Part shown: positions 7,584-14,681 of the stretch, one piece after another | Layout: each line of letters opens with the position of its first letter | Numbering within the stretch: the first letter of the stretch is position 1 | Assembly (NCBI GenBank): GCA_050246595.1 | Contig: JBFWVT010000017.1 | Span: 1 to 64,000 of the forward strand | From: DATARH01 sp050246595 | Lineage (GTDB): Bacteria; Pseudomonadota; Alphaproteobacteria; ATCC43930; CGMCC-115725 | Direction of reading: 5' to 3' | Length of the DNA: 64,000 bases | Notes under the pieces: generated by a model | Told to the model about the DNA's origin: nothing | The model's database searches: none | The model's input: the letters and a program-made list of their open reading frames with translations, nothing else | Made by a program: the position numbers and the translations under genes

Positions 7584-9164
7584 TCAGGCGCCCTTCAGCA
7601 TTATGTCTTCGTAGGGCGAGCTCCAGGGATCGCCGCCGATCAGGCCGATGCCCGATTCCCCAACCCGGGGACCGACCCCGCTCAGCGCCGCCAGGTGCCA
7701 GATCGGCGCCGCGATCACCTTGTCGTGCACGAGAAGCTGAATCCGATCGAGCAGCGCCGCCCGCTTCTCGCGGCTGATTTCGACCGCCTGCTGCTGGAAC
7801 AGCTCGTCGATATCGGGGTAGCTGCCATAGGCATAGACCCCGTCCTTGACGACAAAGGCTTCGAGCCGGGTCGCGGCGTTGCCGAACGCGGCGCTGCCGC
7901 CCTGGATCAGACCCTTGAGCTGATTTTCGGAATACCCTTTGTAGAAGGCCGCGCGTTCGAGCGGCCGGAGGTTCATGCGGATGCCGGCGTCGCGCAGGCT
8001 GTTGATAATCGCCTCGGCGACGCTTGAAAACGCCGCGTCGCAATAATACGGTCCGCCGTCGATCCCGTTCGGATGCCCCGCCTCGGCCAGCAATTGCTTT
8101 GCCCTGGCAACATCGTATACCGGTTCGGGGGGCTGCCAGTAGAACTCGAAATGCGACGGGACAAACGCGTTTCCGGTCAGTTTCGAATAGCCGAGCGTGA
8201 TCGCCTTGTTTATATTCGGGAGATCGATCGCCAGCGAGGTGGCCCGGCGGACGCGGACATCGTGCCACGGCGATTTCGGGTCGAACTGTTCCGGGAAATA
8301 GAGCCAGAACGCCGCCGTGTGGCTCACGTCGAGCTTCGTACCCGGCGTGCGCTGCAGCTCTTGGGCCAACTCGCCGCTGACCCAGTAGATGATATCGACT
8401 TCGCCGCCCTTCAGCGCCGACATCCGCGTCGTTTCATCCGGGATGCTGCGCATGACAAGACGCTTGACGGCGGGAGGCTTACGCCAATAACCCTCGTTCG
8501 CCTCCATCGTGACTTCGACGCCGGGCGTGAACGATACGAATTTGTATGGCCCGGCCCCGACCGGCGCCTTCTTGAACCCGTCATCGCCGACCTTCTCGAC
8601 ATATTTCCTCGGCACGACCCAGCCGGCCCCGGTGGCGCTGCCGTAAAATGTCAGAAAATCGGGCCACGGGTTCTTCAGTGTGAAACGCACATGCCGCGCG
8701 TCGGGGGTCTCGACCGCGGCCACCCGTGCCTTGAACATATCGTTTGCGACGCCGCGGTAGCGCTCGAACGAGAATTTGACGTCCTCGGCCGTGACCGGAT
8801 CGCCGTTGTGAAAATGAACCCCGTCGCGCAGCACGAAATCGTAATGCAGCCCGTCCTTTGACGCCTCAAACGACTCGGCAAGGCTCGGCGCGATCGCCTG
8901 GCCCGGCATCGGCTTCACGACCGCGTCGTGCAGCGCATACAGCATCATGTAGGGGGTGATGATCCCCGATGTCTCGGCCGGGTCGAACCAGGTCGGAGCC
9001 AGCGACACATGCACGCCCCAGGTCACCTGCCCCTGCGGCGCGGCGCGCGCGACCCCCGGCAGACCGGTCATTCCCAGCGCGGCCAGCACGAGAAGCTCGC
9101 GCCGGCTCGGACCGGAGCGCGGGACGGCGGCGAGCAGGTCAGAACCGCGGCACCTCTCCATCAT
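7584..9164 (-). CDS. ABC transporter substrate-binding protein, family 5 (copy 2)
   Basis: A 526-residue paralogue of the next binding protein, and the first gene of the importer operon. Two adjacent ATGs (9164 and 9161) follow the ribosome site ggagga; either could be used. A longer frame upstream lacks a ribosome site. The signal region (SRRELLVLAALGMTGLPGVA) is Tat-like. Shared with copy 1 are FDPAETSGIITPYMMLYALH, DGVHFHNGDPVTAEDVKFSF and GAGPYKFVSFTPGVE. The 141-base gap to copy 1 has a small GC-rich hairpin but no clear terminator. Two binding proteins feeding one permease set would widen the range of ligands, which is inference. Confidence 0.9.
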   Translation of the reverse strand: MMERCRGSDLLAAVPRSGPSRRELLVLAALGMTGLPGVARAAPQGQVTWGVHVSLAPTWFDPAETSGIITPYMMLYALHDAVVKPMPGQAIAPSLAESFEASKDGLHYDFVLRDGVHFHNGDPVTAEDVKFSFERYRGVANDMFKARVAAVETPDARHVRFTLKNPWPDFLTFYGSATGAGWVVPRKYVEKVGDDGFKKAPVGAGPYKFVSFTPGVEVTMEANEGYWRKPPAVKRLVMRSIPDETTRMSALKGGEVDIIYWVSGELAQELQRTPGTKLDVSHTAAFWLYFPEQFDPKSPWHDVRVRRATSLAIDLPNINKAITLGYSKLTGNAFVPSHFEFYWQPPEPVYDVARAKQLLAEAGHPNGIDGGPYYCDAAFSSVAEAIINSLRDAGIRMNLRPLERAAFYKGYSENQLKGLIQGGSAAFGNAATRLEAFVVKDGVYAYGSYPDIDELFQQQAVEISREKRAALLDRIQLLVHDKVIAAPIWHLAALSGVGPRVGESGIGLIGGDPWSSPYEDIMLKGA

Positions 9165-9311
9165 CGTCCTCCCTCGCTGTCGTCGCACCGGTTGTGGGTG
9201 TCGGGCGGGGCGGCAACGCGCCCACGGGGCGCGTAAACTCGCACCGGCCGGCATATAGCGCAAACCGCCGCGCCGCGCCACGGCGCCCGCGCCGCATCGC
9301 GCGCAAACGGA

Positions 9312-10259
9312 TCAGGCCCGCTCCAGCCCCAGCATCAGCGACAGGTTCTGCACCGCCGCTCCGGAGGCGCCCTTGCCGAGATTGTCGAGCCTTGCGACCA
9401 GCACCGCGTGGCGGCGTACCTCGTTGGCGAAGACGCGCAGCTCCAGCCGGTTTGTGTCGTTGAGCGCCTGCGGTTCGAGCTTGCCGTCCGCATCGGGTTC
9501 GGCGACGCGCACGTACTCGCAGCCGTCGTAGAACGCGGCGAGCGCATTGCGCAGATCGGCGGCGCGCGGCCGCCCCGGCAGGTCGTCGAGATGCAGCGGC
9601 ACCGAGACCAGCATGCCCTGCCGGAAATGCCCGACCGACGGCACAAAGATCGGCCGCCTGGTCAGCCCCGAATAGAGCTGCGTCTCGGCGACGTGCTTGT
9701 GTTCAAGGCCGAGCGCGTACAGCTCGAAGGCAGGGCCGCCGTCGCGGTCATGCGCTTCGATCATCGACTTCCCGCCGCCCGAATAGCCGCTGACCGCGTT
9801 GATCGAGATCGGATGGTCGGGCGCGATCATCCCTGCCTCGACCAGCGGGCGCAGCAGCCCGATCGCGCCGGTCGGATAACAGCCGGGATTGGCCACTTTT
9901 CCCGCTGCGGCGATGCGCTCGGCCTGGTCTGTCGCCATTTCTGGAAACCCGTAGGTCCAGTCCGGATCGATCCGGTGCGCGGTGCTGGCGTCGAGCAGCT
10001 TTGGCGCGTCGTCGCCGAGTTCGGCCGCCAGCGCCGCCGACTCGCGGGCCGCGTCGTCCGGCAGGCACAGCACGACCAGATCGACCGCCGCCATGATGTC
10101 GCGCCGCGCCGCCTTGTCCTTGCGATATTCGGCCGGCAGGCTCCTGACCGCGACCTGCGGCAGCGCGTCGAGGCGAGCGCGGATGCCGAGCCCGGTCGTG
10201 CCGGCCTCGCCGTCGATGAACACGCTAGGCTTGTTGCCCTTGGGCTTATTGCCTTTCAT
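9312..10259 (-). CDS. argC: N-acetyl-gamma-glutamyl-phosphate reductase (type 2)
   Basis: A 315-residue cytoplasmic enzyme of arginine biosynthesis that reduces N-acetyl-glutamyl phosphate with NADPH to the semialdehyde. The N-terminus has the NAD(P)-binding loop (FIDGEAGTTGLGIRARL), and the catalytic Cys127 is in NPGCYPTGAI. A conserved HKHVAE segment and the C-terminal NLGKGASGAAVQNLSLMLGL are also present. The length of about 315 and the GEAGTTG loop fit the short type 2 ArgC. The ribosome site is caggagccaggga before the ATG. Only 18 bases separate the ATG from the U-run of a strong terminator hairpin (10278-10306), which raises the possibility of attenuation. Confidence 0.92.
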   Translation of the reverse strand: MKGNKPKGNKPSVFIDGEAGTTGLGIRARLDALPQVAVRSLPAEYRKDKAARRDIMAAVDLVVLCLPDDAARESAALAAELGDDAPKLLDASTAHRIDPDWTYGFPEMATDQAERIAAAGKVANPGCYPTGAIGLLRPLVEAGMIAPDHPISINAVSGYSGGGKSMIEAHDRDGGPAFELYALGLEHKHVAETQLYSGLTRRPIFVPSVGHFRQGMLVSVPLHLDDLPGRPRAADLRNALAAFYDGCEYVRVAEPDADGKLEPQALNDTNRLELRVFANEVRRHAVLVARLDNLGKGASGAAVQNLSLMLGLERA

Positions 10260-10277
10260 TCCCTGGCTCCTGCAACG

Positions 10278-10306
10278 AAAAACCCCGCCGGAGAGAACCG
10301 GCGGGG
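10278..10306 (-). terminator. Rho-independent terminator (possible attenuator) just before argC
   Basis: Read on the minus strand, CCCCGCCGG and CCGGCGGGG form a perfect 9-bp stem with a 6-base loop, followed at once by five U residues. It would stop transcripts coming from cca. Its position 18 bases before the argC ATG leaves no room for a promoter in between, so either argC depends on read-through of this hairpin or the hairpin regulates it. Confidence 0.8.
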
Positions 10307-10355
10307 GTCTGGTCTGTCGCCGCGGAAGTGCTGGTCAACGCGGATTTCTTGAACC

Positions 10356-10451
10356 CTATCGCCGACCGACCGCCTGCGCCGCGCATACCGCGCCCGCCCC
10401 GCCATGGCGGCGGCATCGGCGTCGATCGAAGCGCGGCAATCGCAAAACCAT
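10356..10451 (-). promoter_or_regulatory. Candidate arginine-rich leader peptide region upstream of argC
   Basis: Between the cca stop (10462) and the hairpin, a 31-codon frame (10451 to 10356, MVLRLPRFDRRRCRRHGGAG at its start) contains 9 arginine codons and ends CGG CGA TAG about 50 bases before the terminator stem. A second frame (10405 to 10256, 49 codons, beginning MAGRARYARRRRSVGDR) has 13 arginines and its TGA overlaps the argC ATG. On the minus strand GGCGGGG (10403-10397) could pair with the 5' terminator arm CCCCGCC (10306-10300). Neither frame has a good ribosome site, and GC-rich DNA readily gives Arg-rich frames, so this is a hypothesis. Confidence 0.3.
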
Positions 10452-10461
10452 ACCGCCGAGG

Positions 10462-11922
10462 CTAGGAGGCCGTATTACGGCCGTCAATAGCGCCGTCATT
10501 GCCGGCGGGACGGCGCTGCTGCGCAATCAGTTCGTTCAGGCGCGCGAGGCAAGCGGCGCGATCGGCGCGAAAATCGCTCTCCTCCCACCAGTCTCGCACC
10601 TCCCCGAGCAGCCGGCCGATCCGCGGGCCGGGCGGTATCCCGAGCGCCGCCACGTCGCGCCCGGCGATCGGGAAAACCGGCGCCTCCCACGCGGCGGCGC
10701 GGGCCAGCAGATCAGCCAGTCTTTCACGGTCGAGCCGCCCCTCGGCGGCCAGCAGCCGTGCAAGATCGCAAACGCGGTCGGCGCCGAGCCGGTACAGCGC
10801 GCGCCGCTGCTCCCTGTCGCCGGCTGCCGGGTCGAGCGGCCACGGTGTTGCCAGTCCGGCGAGCCGGTCGCGCATCGCGTTCGACAGCCGCAACCGCTCG
10901 GCCAGCCGCATCGCACCCTCCGCATCGACATCGACCAGCGCCGCCAGCCGCAGCACCGGGTCCGGCACGGCGTCGGCATCGGCTTCGAAGCCGCTCTGCC
11001 CCCACCCCGACCCTCCCCCGCCAGCGGAGGAGGGGACAGCAGAAGTAGCTGGTTCGCTCAGCCCTTCGCCTCCCAGAGGAGAGACAATCGAAGAGAACTG
11101 CTCCTTTAACCCTCCCCCGCCAGCGGGGGAGGGCAGGGTGGGGGCATTGCCGGCAACCGGCGCCTGTTCGACCGCAATCAGCCGCTCCAACCGGTCGAGC
11201 CGGGTCGCCTCGGGCAGGATCGCGGCGAGCACCCCGTCCGCGCGCATCATCCGCAAGACCGGCACCGGGTCGGCGACAACCAGCAGCCGCAGCACTTCCT
11301 GCGCAACCCGCTCGGCCGACAGGGTCGGCAGCAGCGGCACCGCCTCGCGACACGCCTCGCGCGCCGCCCGGTCGCCCTCGCCGCGGCCGAACCGCGCCTC
11401 GAAGCGGTAATAGCGCAGCACGCGCAGCACATCCTCGGCGATGCGCCTTGCCGGCTCGCCGACAAACCGCACACGCCGCGCCGCGAGATCGGCCAGCCCG
11501 CCGACCGGGTCGTATACGGTCCCGTCCGGGTCGAGATAAAGCGCGTTGATCGTGAAATCGCGCCGCGCCGCGTCTTCGGCCCAATCGGCGTCGAACGCGA
11601 CGCGCGCACGCCTTCCATACGTCTCGACATCACGCCGCAAGGTGGTGATCTCGAAATAAAGCGGCGGCACCACCGCTGTCACCGTCCCGTGCGCGATGCC
11701 GGTCGGCACCGCCCTGATACCGGCCTTTTCGAGCGCGGCGATAACCTCCTCCGGCCGCGCCGGGGTCGCGAGGTCGAGATCGGCACTCGAACTCCCGAGC
11801 AGCGCGTCGCGCACGCAGCCGCCGACAAACCGCGCCTCGATCCCGGCCGCCCGCAGCGCGTCGAGCAATCTCAGTGTCGCCGGTTCCCGCATCCAGAGCG
11901 GCGCAATGCATGCCGCCGTCAA
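10462..11922 (-). CDS. cca: CCA tRNA nucleotidyltransferase / poly(A) polymerase family
   Basis: A 486-residue nucleotidyltransferase that adds or repairs the 3' CCA end of tRNAs (a poly(A) polymerase role is the alternative in this family). It has the loop RFVGGCVRDALLG, catalytic acids Asp48 and Asp50 (ADLDLAT), and the motif AARRDFTINALYLD, followed by the RNA-binding helical domain. The TTG start at 11922 overlaps the sulfatase stop by 4 bases (TTGA); the alternative ATG at 11892 would remove residues that look like the family N-terminus. Residues about 259-309 are a low-complexity insertion (PTLPSPAGGGG to SAGGGGSGWGQ) encoded by a palindromic repeat, and fall between the helical subdomains. 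The gene downstream is argC. Confidence 0.88.
   Translation of the reverse strand: MTAACIAPLWMREPATLRLLDALRAAGIEARFVGGCVRDALLGSSSADLDLATPARPEEVIAALEKAGIRAVPTGIAHGTVTAVVPPLYFEITTLRRDVETYGRRARVAFDADWAEDAARRDFTINALYLDPDGTVYDPVGGLADLAARRVRFVGEPARRIAEDVLRVLRYYRFEARFGRGEGDRAAREACREAVPLLPTLSAERVAQEVLRLLVVADPVPVLRMMRADGVLAAILPEATRLDRLERLIAVEQAPVAGNAPTLPSPAGGGGLKEQFSSIVSPLGGEGLSEPATSAVPSSAGGGGSGWGQSGFEADADAVPDPVLRLAALVDVDAEGAMRLAERLRLSNAMRDRLAGLATPWPLDPAAGDREQRRALYRLGADRVCDLARLLAAEGRLDRERLADLLARAAAWEAPVFPIAGRDVAALGIPPGPRIGRLLGEVRDWWEESDFRADRAACLARLNELIAQQRRPAGNDGAIDGRNTAS
10998..11146. repeat. Composite palindromic element inside cca
   Basis: Two hairpins, 11011-11035 and 11110-11133 (core ccctcccccgccagcggggg), lie in opposite orientation at the ends of a unit of about 149 bases; the outer ends are tgcccccacc and its complement ggtgggggca. 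The right part matches the copy at 52528-52571 almost base for base. The element is translated as part of cca without breaking the frame. Confidence 0.8.
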
Positions 11923-13373
11923 TTATAGACCGGTTGCGTGCCTGGAGCCGGCGAATAGCCAAAGCTGCCGCGCTTGAGGATCGCCTCGCGCCCGCCGAGC
12001 GCGGCGATGCGCGCACCCTGATCGGCCCTCGCCAGAGCGTCGGCGGCCTCCGGATCGACCACCCGCCGCAACAGCTTCTCGCAATCGGCCACCAGCCCCC
12101 GATACCCCTCCTCGCGCGCCAGATCGCGCGTTTCCTGCGGGTCCGCCTCCAGGTCGAAGAGCTGCGGCGGCATCCCGACATAGTAAATGTATTTGAACGG
12201 TCCCTTGCGGATCATAAAGGCGCCGGTCGCCGCTCCGGTCGCGTGGTATTCCGATAGGATCGTGCGCCGCCGCGCGGTGCCCTTCGCCACCTCGAACAGC
12301 GGGTCGCCGGGCAGGTCGCGGTCCTTGGGATGCGGCGCGAGACCGGCCCCGGCGACGATCGTCGGGAACGCATCGACCAGCGATACCGGCTCATGGCAGA
12401 CAAAGCCCCGCGGCACGTCGGGGCCCGCCAGGATCATCGGCACCCCGGCGGCCTCCTCGTACATCGTCGATTTGCCCCACAGCCGGCGCGTGCCGAGATT
12501 GTCGCCGTGATCGCTCGAATACAGCACGCGCGTCGTTTCGGCGAGACCGGCGGCTCCGAGCGCGCGCATGAGCTTGCCGACATTGTCATCGACAAAGCTG
12601 ACGAGACCAAAATAGGCGGCCAGCGCCCGCCGCAGCTTCGCGTTGTCAAACGCGCGGTCATAGACCTGGCAGTTGCGGATCGCCGCGATATAGGGGTGGT
12701 CCGGTTGTCTTTCGTGCGCCTCGTACAGCGCTGGGATCGGCACCTTGTCCTCGGGATAGAGATCGTACCATTCCGGCCGCGCGATCAGCGGGAAATGCGG
12801 GCACACCAGCGACACGAACAGCACCCACGGCTTGCCGCCCCCTGCCCCGGCTTTCGCCTTGAGCCAGTCGATCGCGGCGGCGGTGATCCGGTCGTCGTAT
12901 TGCTGATACGACGAGTCGCCGCATCCGGCATCGTTCGCGAGCCGCAGACAGGCCCGCCGCTCCGGCAGCGGATCGCGCAGCCAGCCGAGCGGATCACCGA
13001 TCCCCTCGACGACATGCAGCGGCATGATCTCCTCGGTAAACCCGTTGTCGTCGTCGGCGCTGCGGTAATGCAGTTTGCCGATCGACACGACCTCGTGCCC
13101 GGCCTGCTTCAGCCGGTGCCCCCAGGACGGCACGCTGCCGTCATAGGGGATGCCGTTGTCCCAAAACCGAATTTGATGGACATAACGCCCGGTCGCCAGC
13201 GCCGCGCGCGCCGGCACGCAGATCGGCGAATTCGTGTAGGCATCGGTGAACCGCACCCCCGAGGCCGCCAGCCGATCCAGGTTCGGCGTCCTTATCATCG
13301 GATGGCCGGAGCACCCCAGCACCCGCCTGTTGTGCTCGTCGGACAGGATAAAGAGGAGATTGGCCGGTTTCAT
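11919..13373 (-). CDS. Sulfatase (alkaline-phosphatase-like superfamily)
   Basis: A 484-residue sulfate ester hydrolase. The active-site signature CVPAR (Cys52 to Arg56, with downstream AALATGRY) matches CxPxR, in which Cys is converted to formylglycine. The first metal-binding residues are in LLFILSDEHNRR, and the second metal region is YSSDHGDNLGTRRLWGKSTM. The C-terminal region (PPQLFDLEADPQETRDLA) is typical of choline-sulfatase-like and aryl-sulfatase families. There is no signal peptide, so it appears cytoplasmic. It overlaps the downstream cca by 4 bases, and is transcribed divergently from the MetX-like gene. The substrate is unknown. Confidence 0.88.
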   Translation of the reverse strand: MKPANLLFILSDEHNRRVLGCSGHPMIRTPNLDRLAASGVRFTDAYTNSPICVPARAALATGRYVHQIRFWDNGIPYDGSVPSWGHRLKQAGHEVVSIGKLHYRSADDDNGFTEEIMPLHVVEGIGDPLGWLRDPLPERRACLRLANDAGCGDSSYQQYDDRITAAAIDWLKAKAGAGGGKPWVLFVSLVCPHFPLIARPEWYDLYPEDKVPIPALYEAHERQPDHPYIAAIRNCQVYDRAFDNAKLRRALAAYFGLVSFVDDNVGKLMRALGAAGLAETTRVLYSSDHGDNLGTRRLWGKSTMYEEAAGVPMILAGPDVPRGFVCHEPVSLVDAFPTIVAGAGLAPHPKDRDLPGDPLFEVAKGTARRRTILSEYHATGAATGAFMIRKGPFKYIYYVGMPPQLFDLEADPQETRDLAREEGYRGLVADCEKLLRRVVDPEAADALARADQGARIAALGGREAILKRGSFGYSPAPGTQPVYN

Positions 13374-13500
13374 TTTTGCCTCAAGACCAGAACCGATTGG
13401 CCCCGTTCAACGCTCATCACGGCGAAAACGCCGCCGCACTCTACGGGGTGACAGGACCGGAGCCACCATACACAATCCGCCCGACACACAGGAGGGCAGG

Positions 13501-14601
13501 ATGAACGACAGAGCGCCGCCCCAAACCGGCGATATCGGCCCCGGTAATATCGGCATTGTCGAGGATCAGTTCTTTACGATCCGCGATTTTCCGCTGGCGA
13601 ACGGCGCCGTGCTGCCCGAGGCGACGATCGCCTACGAGACCTACGGCAGGCTTGCGCCGCACGGCCGCAACGCGGTGCTGGTTACGCACGGTTTCACTGG
13701 CAGCCACCACGCCGCCGGCCGCAACCCGGCCAATGGCGACCAGCCCGGCAGTTGGGACGGGCTGATCGGACCGGGCAAGCCAATCGACACCGACCGCCTG
13801 TTCGTAATCGCGAGCAACATGCTGGGGTCGTCCTACGGTTCGACTAACGCCGCCAGCCTCAACCCAGCGACCGGAGCGCCCTACGGCCCCGATTTCCCGG
13901 CGATCGCGATCCGCGATATCGTCGAGGCGCAGAAACTGCTGCTGCAATCGCTCGGCGTCGAACACCTCGTCGCGGTCGCCGGCCCGTCCTACGGCGGCTA
14001 TCAGGCGTTCCAGTGGGCCGTCGCCTACCCCGATTTCATGGATGCGATCGTGCCGGTCAACACCGCGCCGTGGGCCTCGGTCAACACCGACAGGCAGCTC
14101 GCCGAGGTCACGGCGCGGCTCGAAGCCGACCCGGACTGGCAGGGCGGGCGCTATCACGACACTGGACGCGCTCCGGTCGCGATGCTGACCCAAATCCGCA
14201 TCGACACGCTGAGCCGCTACGGTACGGCGGCAAATCTCGCACAACGCTACCCCGATCCCGCCGAAGCCGAGGCGGCCTTGCGCGATATGTCGGAAAGATG
14301 GGCGCACAACTGGGACGCGCATTCGCTGATCATCCTGCGCCGCGCGCTGCTCGACTGGGACACGCGGCCCGATTTCGCGCGGATCAAGGCCAAGGTGCTG
14401 TACCTGCTGTGCCGCAGCGACCCGCTGTTTCCGCCGAAGATCGCTCCCGCCGTAATCAATGCGCTCAAGGCGGCCGGGGTCGAGGCGCGCTATTTCGAGA
14501 TCGACAGCGATCTCGGCCATTCGTCGAGCGGTCCCGAGCACGCCAAATGGTCGCCGGTATTGCGCGCGTTCCTCGAACCGCTGATCGCCTGCGCCGCGTA
14601 G
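13501..14601 (+). CDS. Alpha/beta hydrolase, homoserine O-acetyltransferase (MetX)-like
   Basis: A 366-residue alpha/beta-fold protein; the start follows the strong ribosome site aggagggcagg. Sequence features of the MetX family are present: GAVLPEATIAYETYGRL, LVTHGFTGSHHAAG and FPAIAIRDIVEAQKLLLQSL. The nucleophile elbow is GPSYGGYQAFQW (Ser163), whereas classical MetX has GGSxGGMQ. The catalytic Asp is likely in YLLCRSDPLFPP and the His in DLGHSSSGPEH. True homoserine acetyltransferases acylate homoserine for methionine synthesis; the changed elbow suggests another acyl substrate or a plain hydrolase. A P-type ATPase gene follows after 80 bases. Confidence 0.8.
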   Translation: MNDRAPPQTGDIGPGNIGIVEDQFFTIRDFPLANGAVLPEATIAYETYGRLAPHGRNAVLVTHGFTGSHHAAGRNPANGDQPGSWDGLIGPGKPIDTDRLFVIASNMLGSSYGSTNAASLNPATGAPYGPDFPAIAIRDIVEAQKLLLQSLGVEHLVAVAGPSYGGYQAFQWAVAYPDFMDAIVPVNTAPWASVNTDRQLAEVTARLEADPDWQGGRYHDTGRAPVAMLTQIRIDTLSRYGTAANLAQRYPDPAEAEAALRDMSERWAHNWDAHSLIILRRALLDWDTRPDFARIKAKVLYLLCRSDPLFPPKIAPAVINALKAAGVEARYFEIDSDLGHSSSGPEHAKWSPVLRAFLEPLIACAA

Positions 14602-14681
14602 AGGCACGCAAAAGACCGTATAGAAACCCCGCTGTTTCCTTCCATCTAAGACCGCTATTGGTCGGCAACGGGTCGGGGGTT

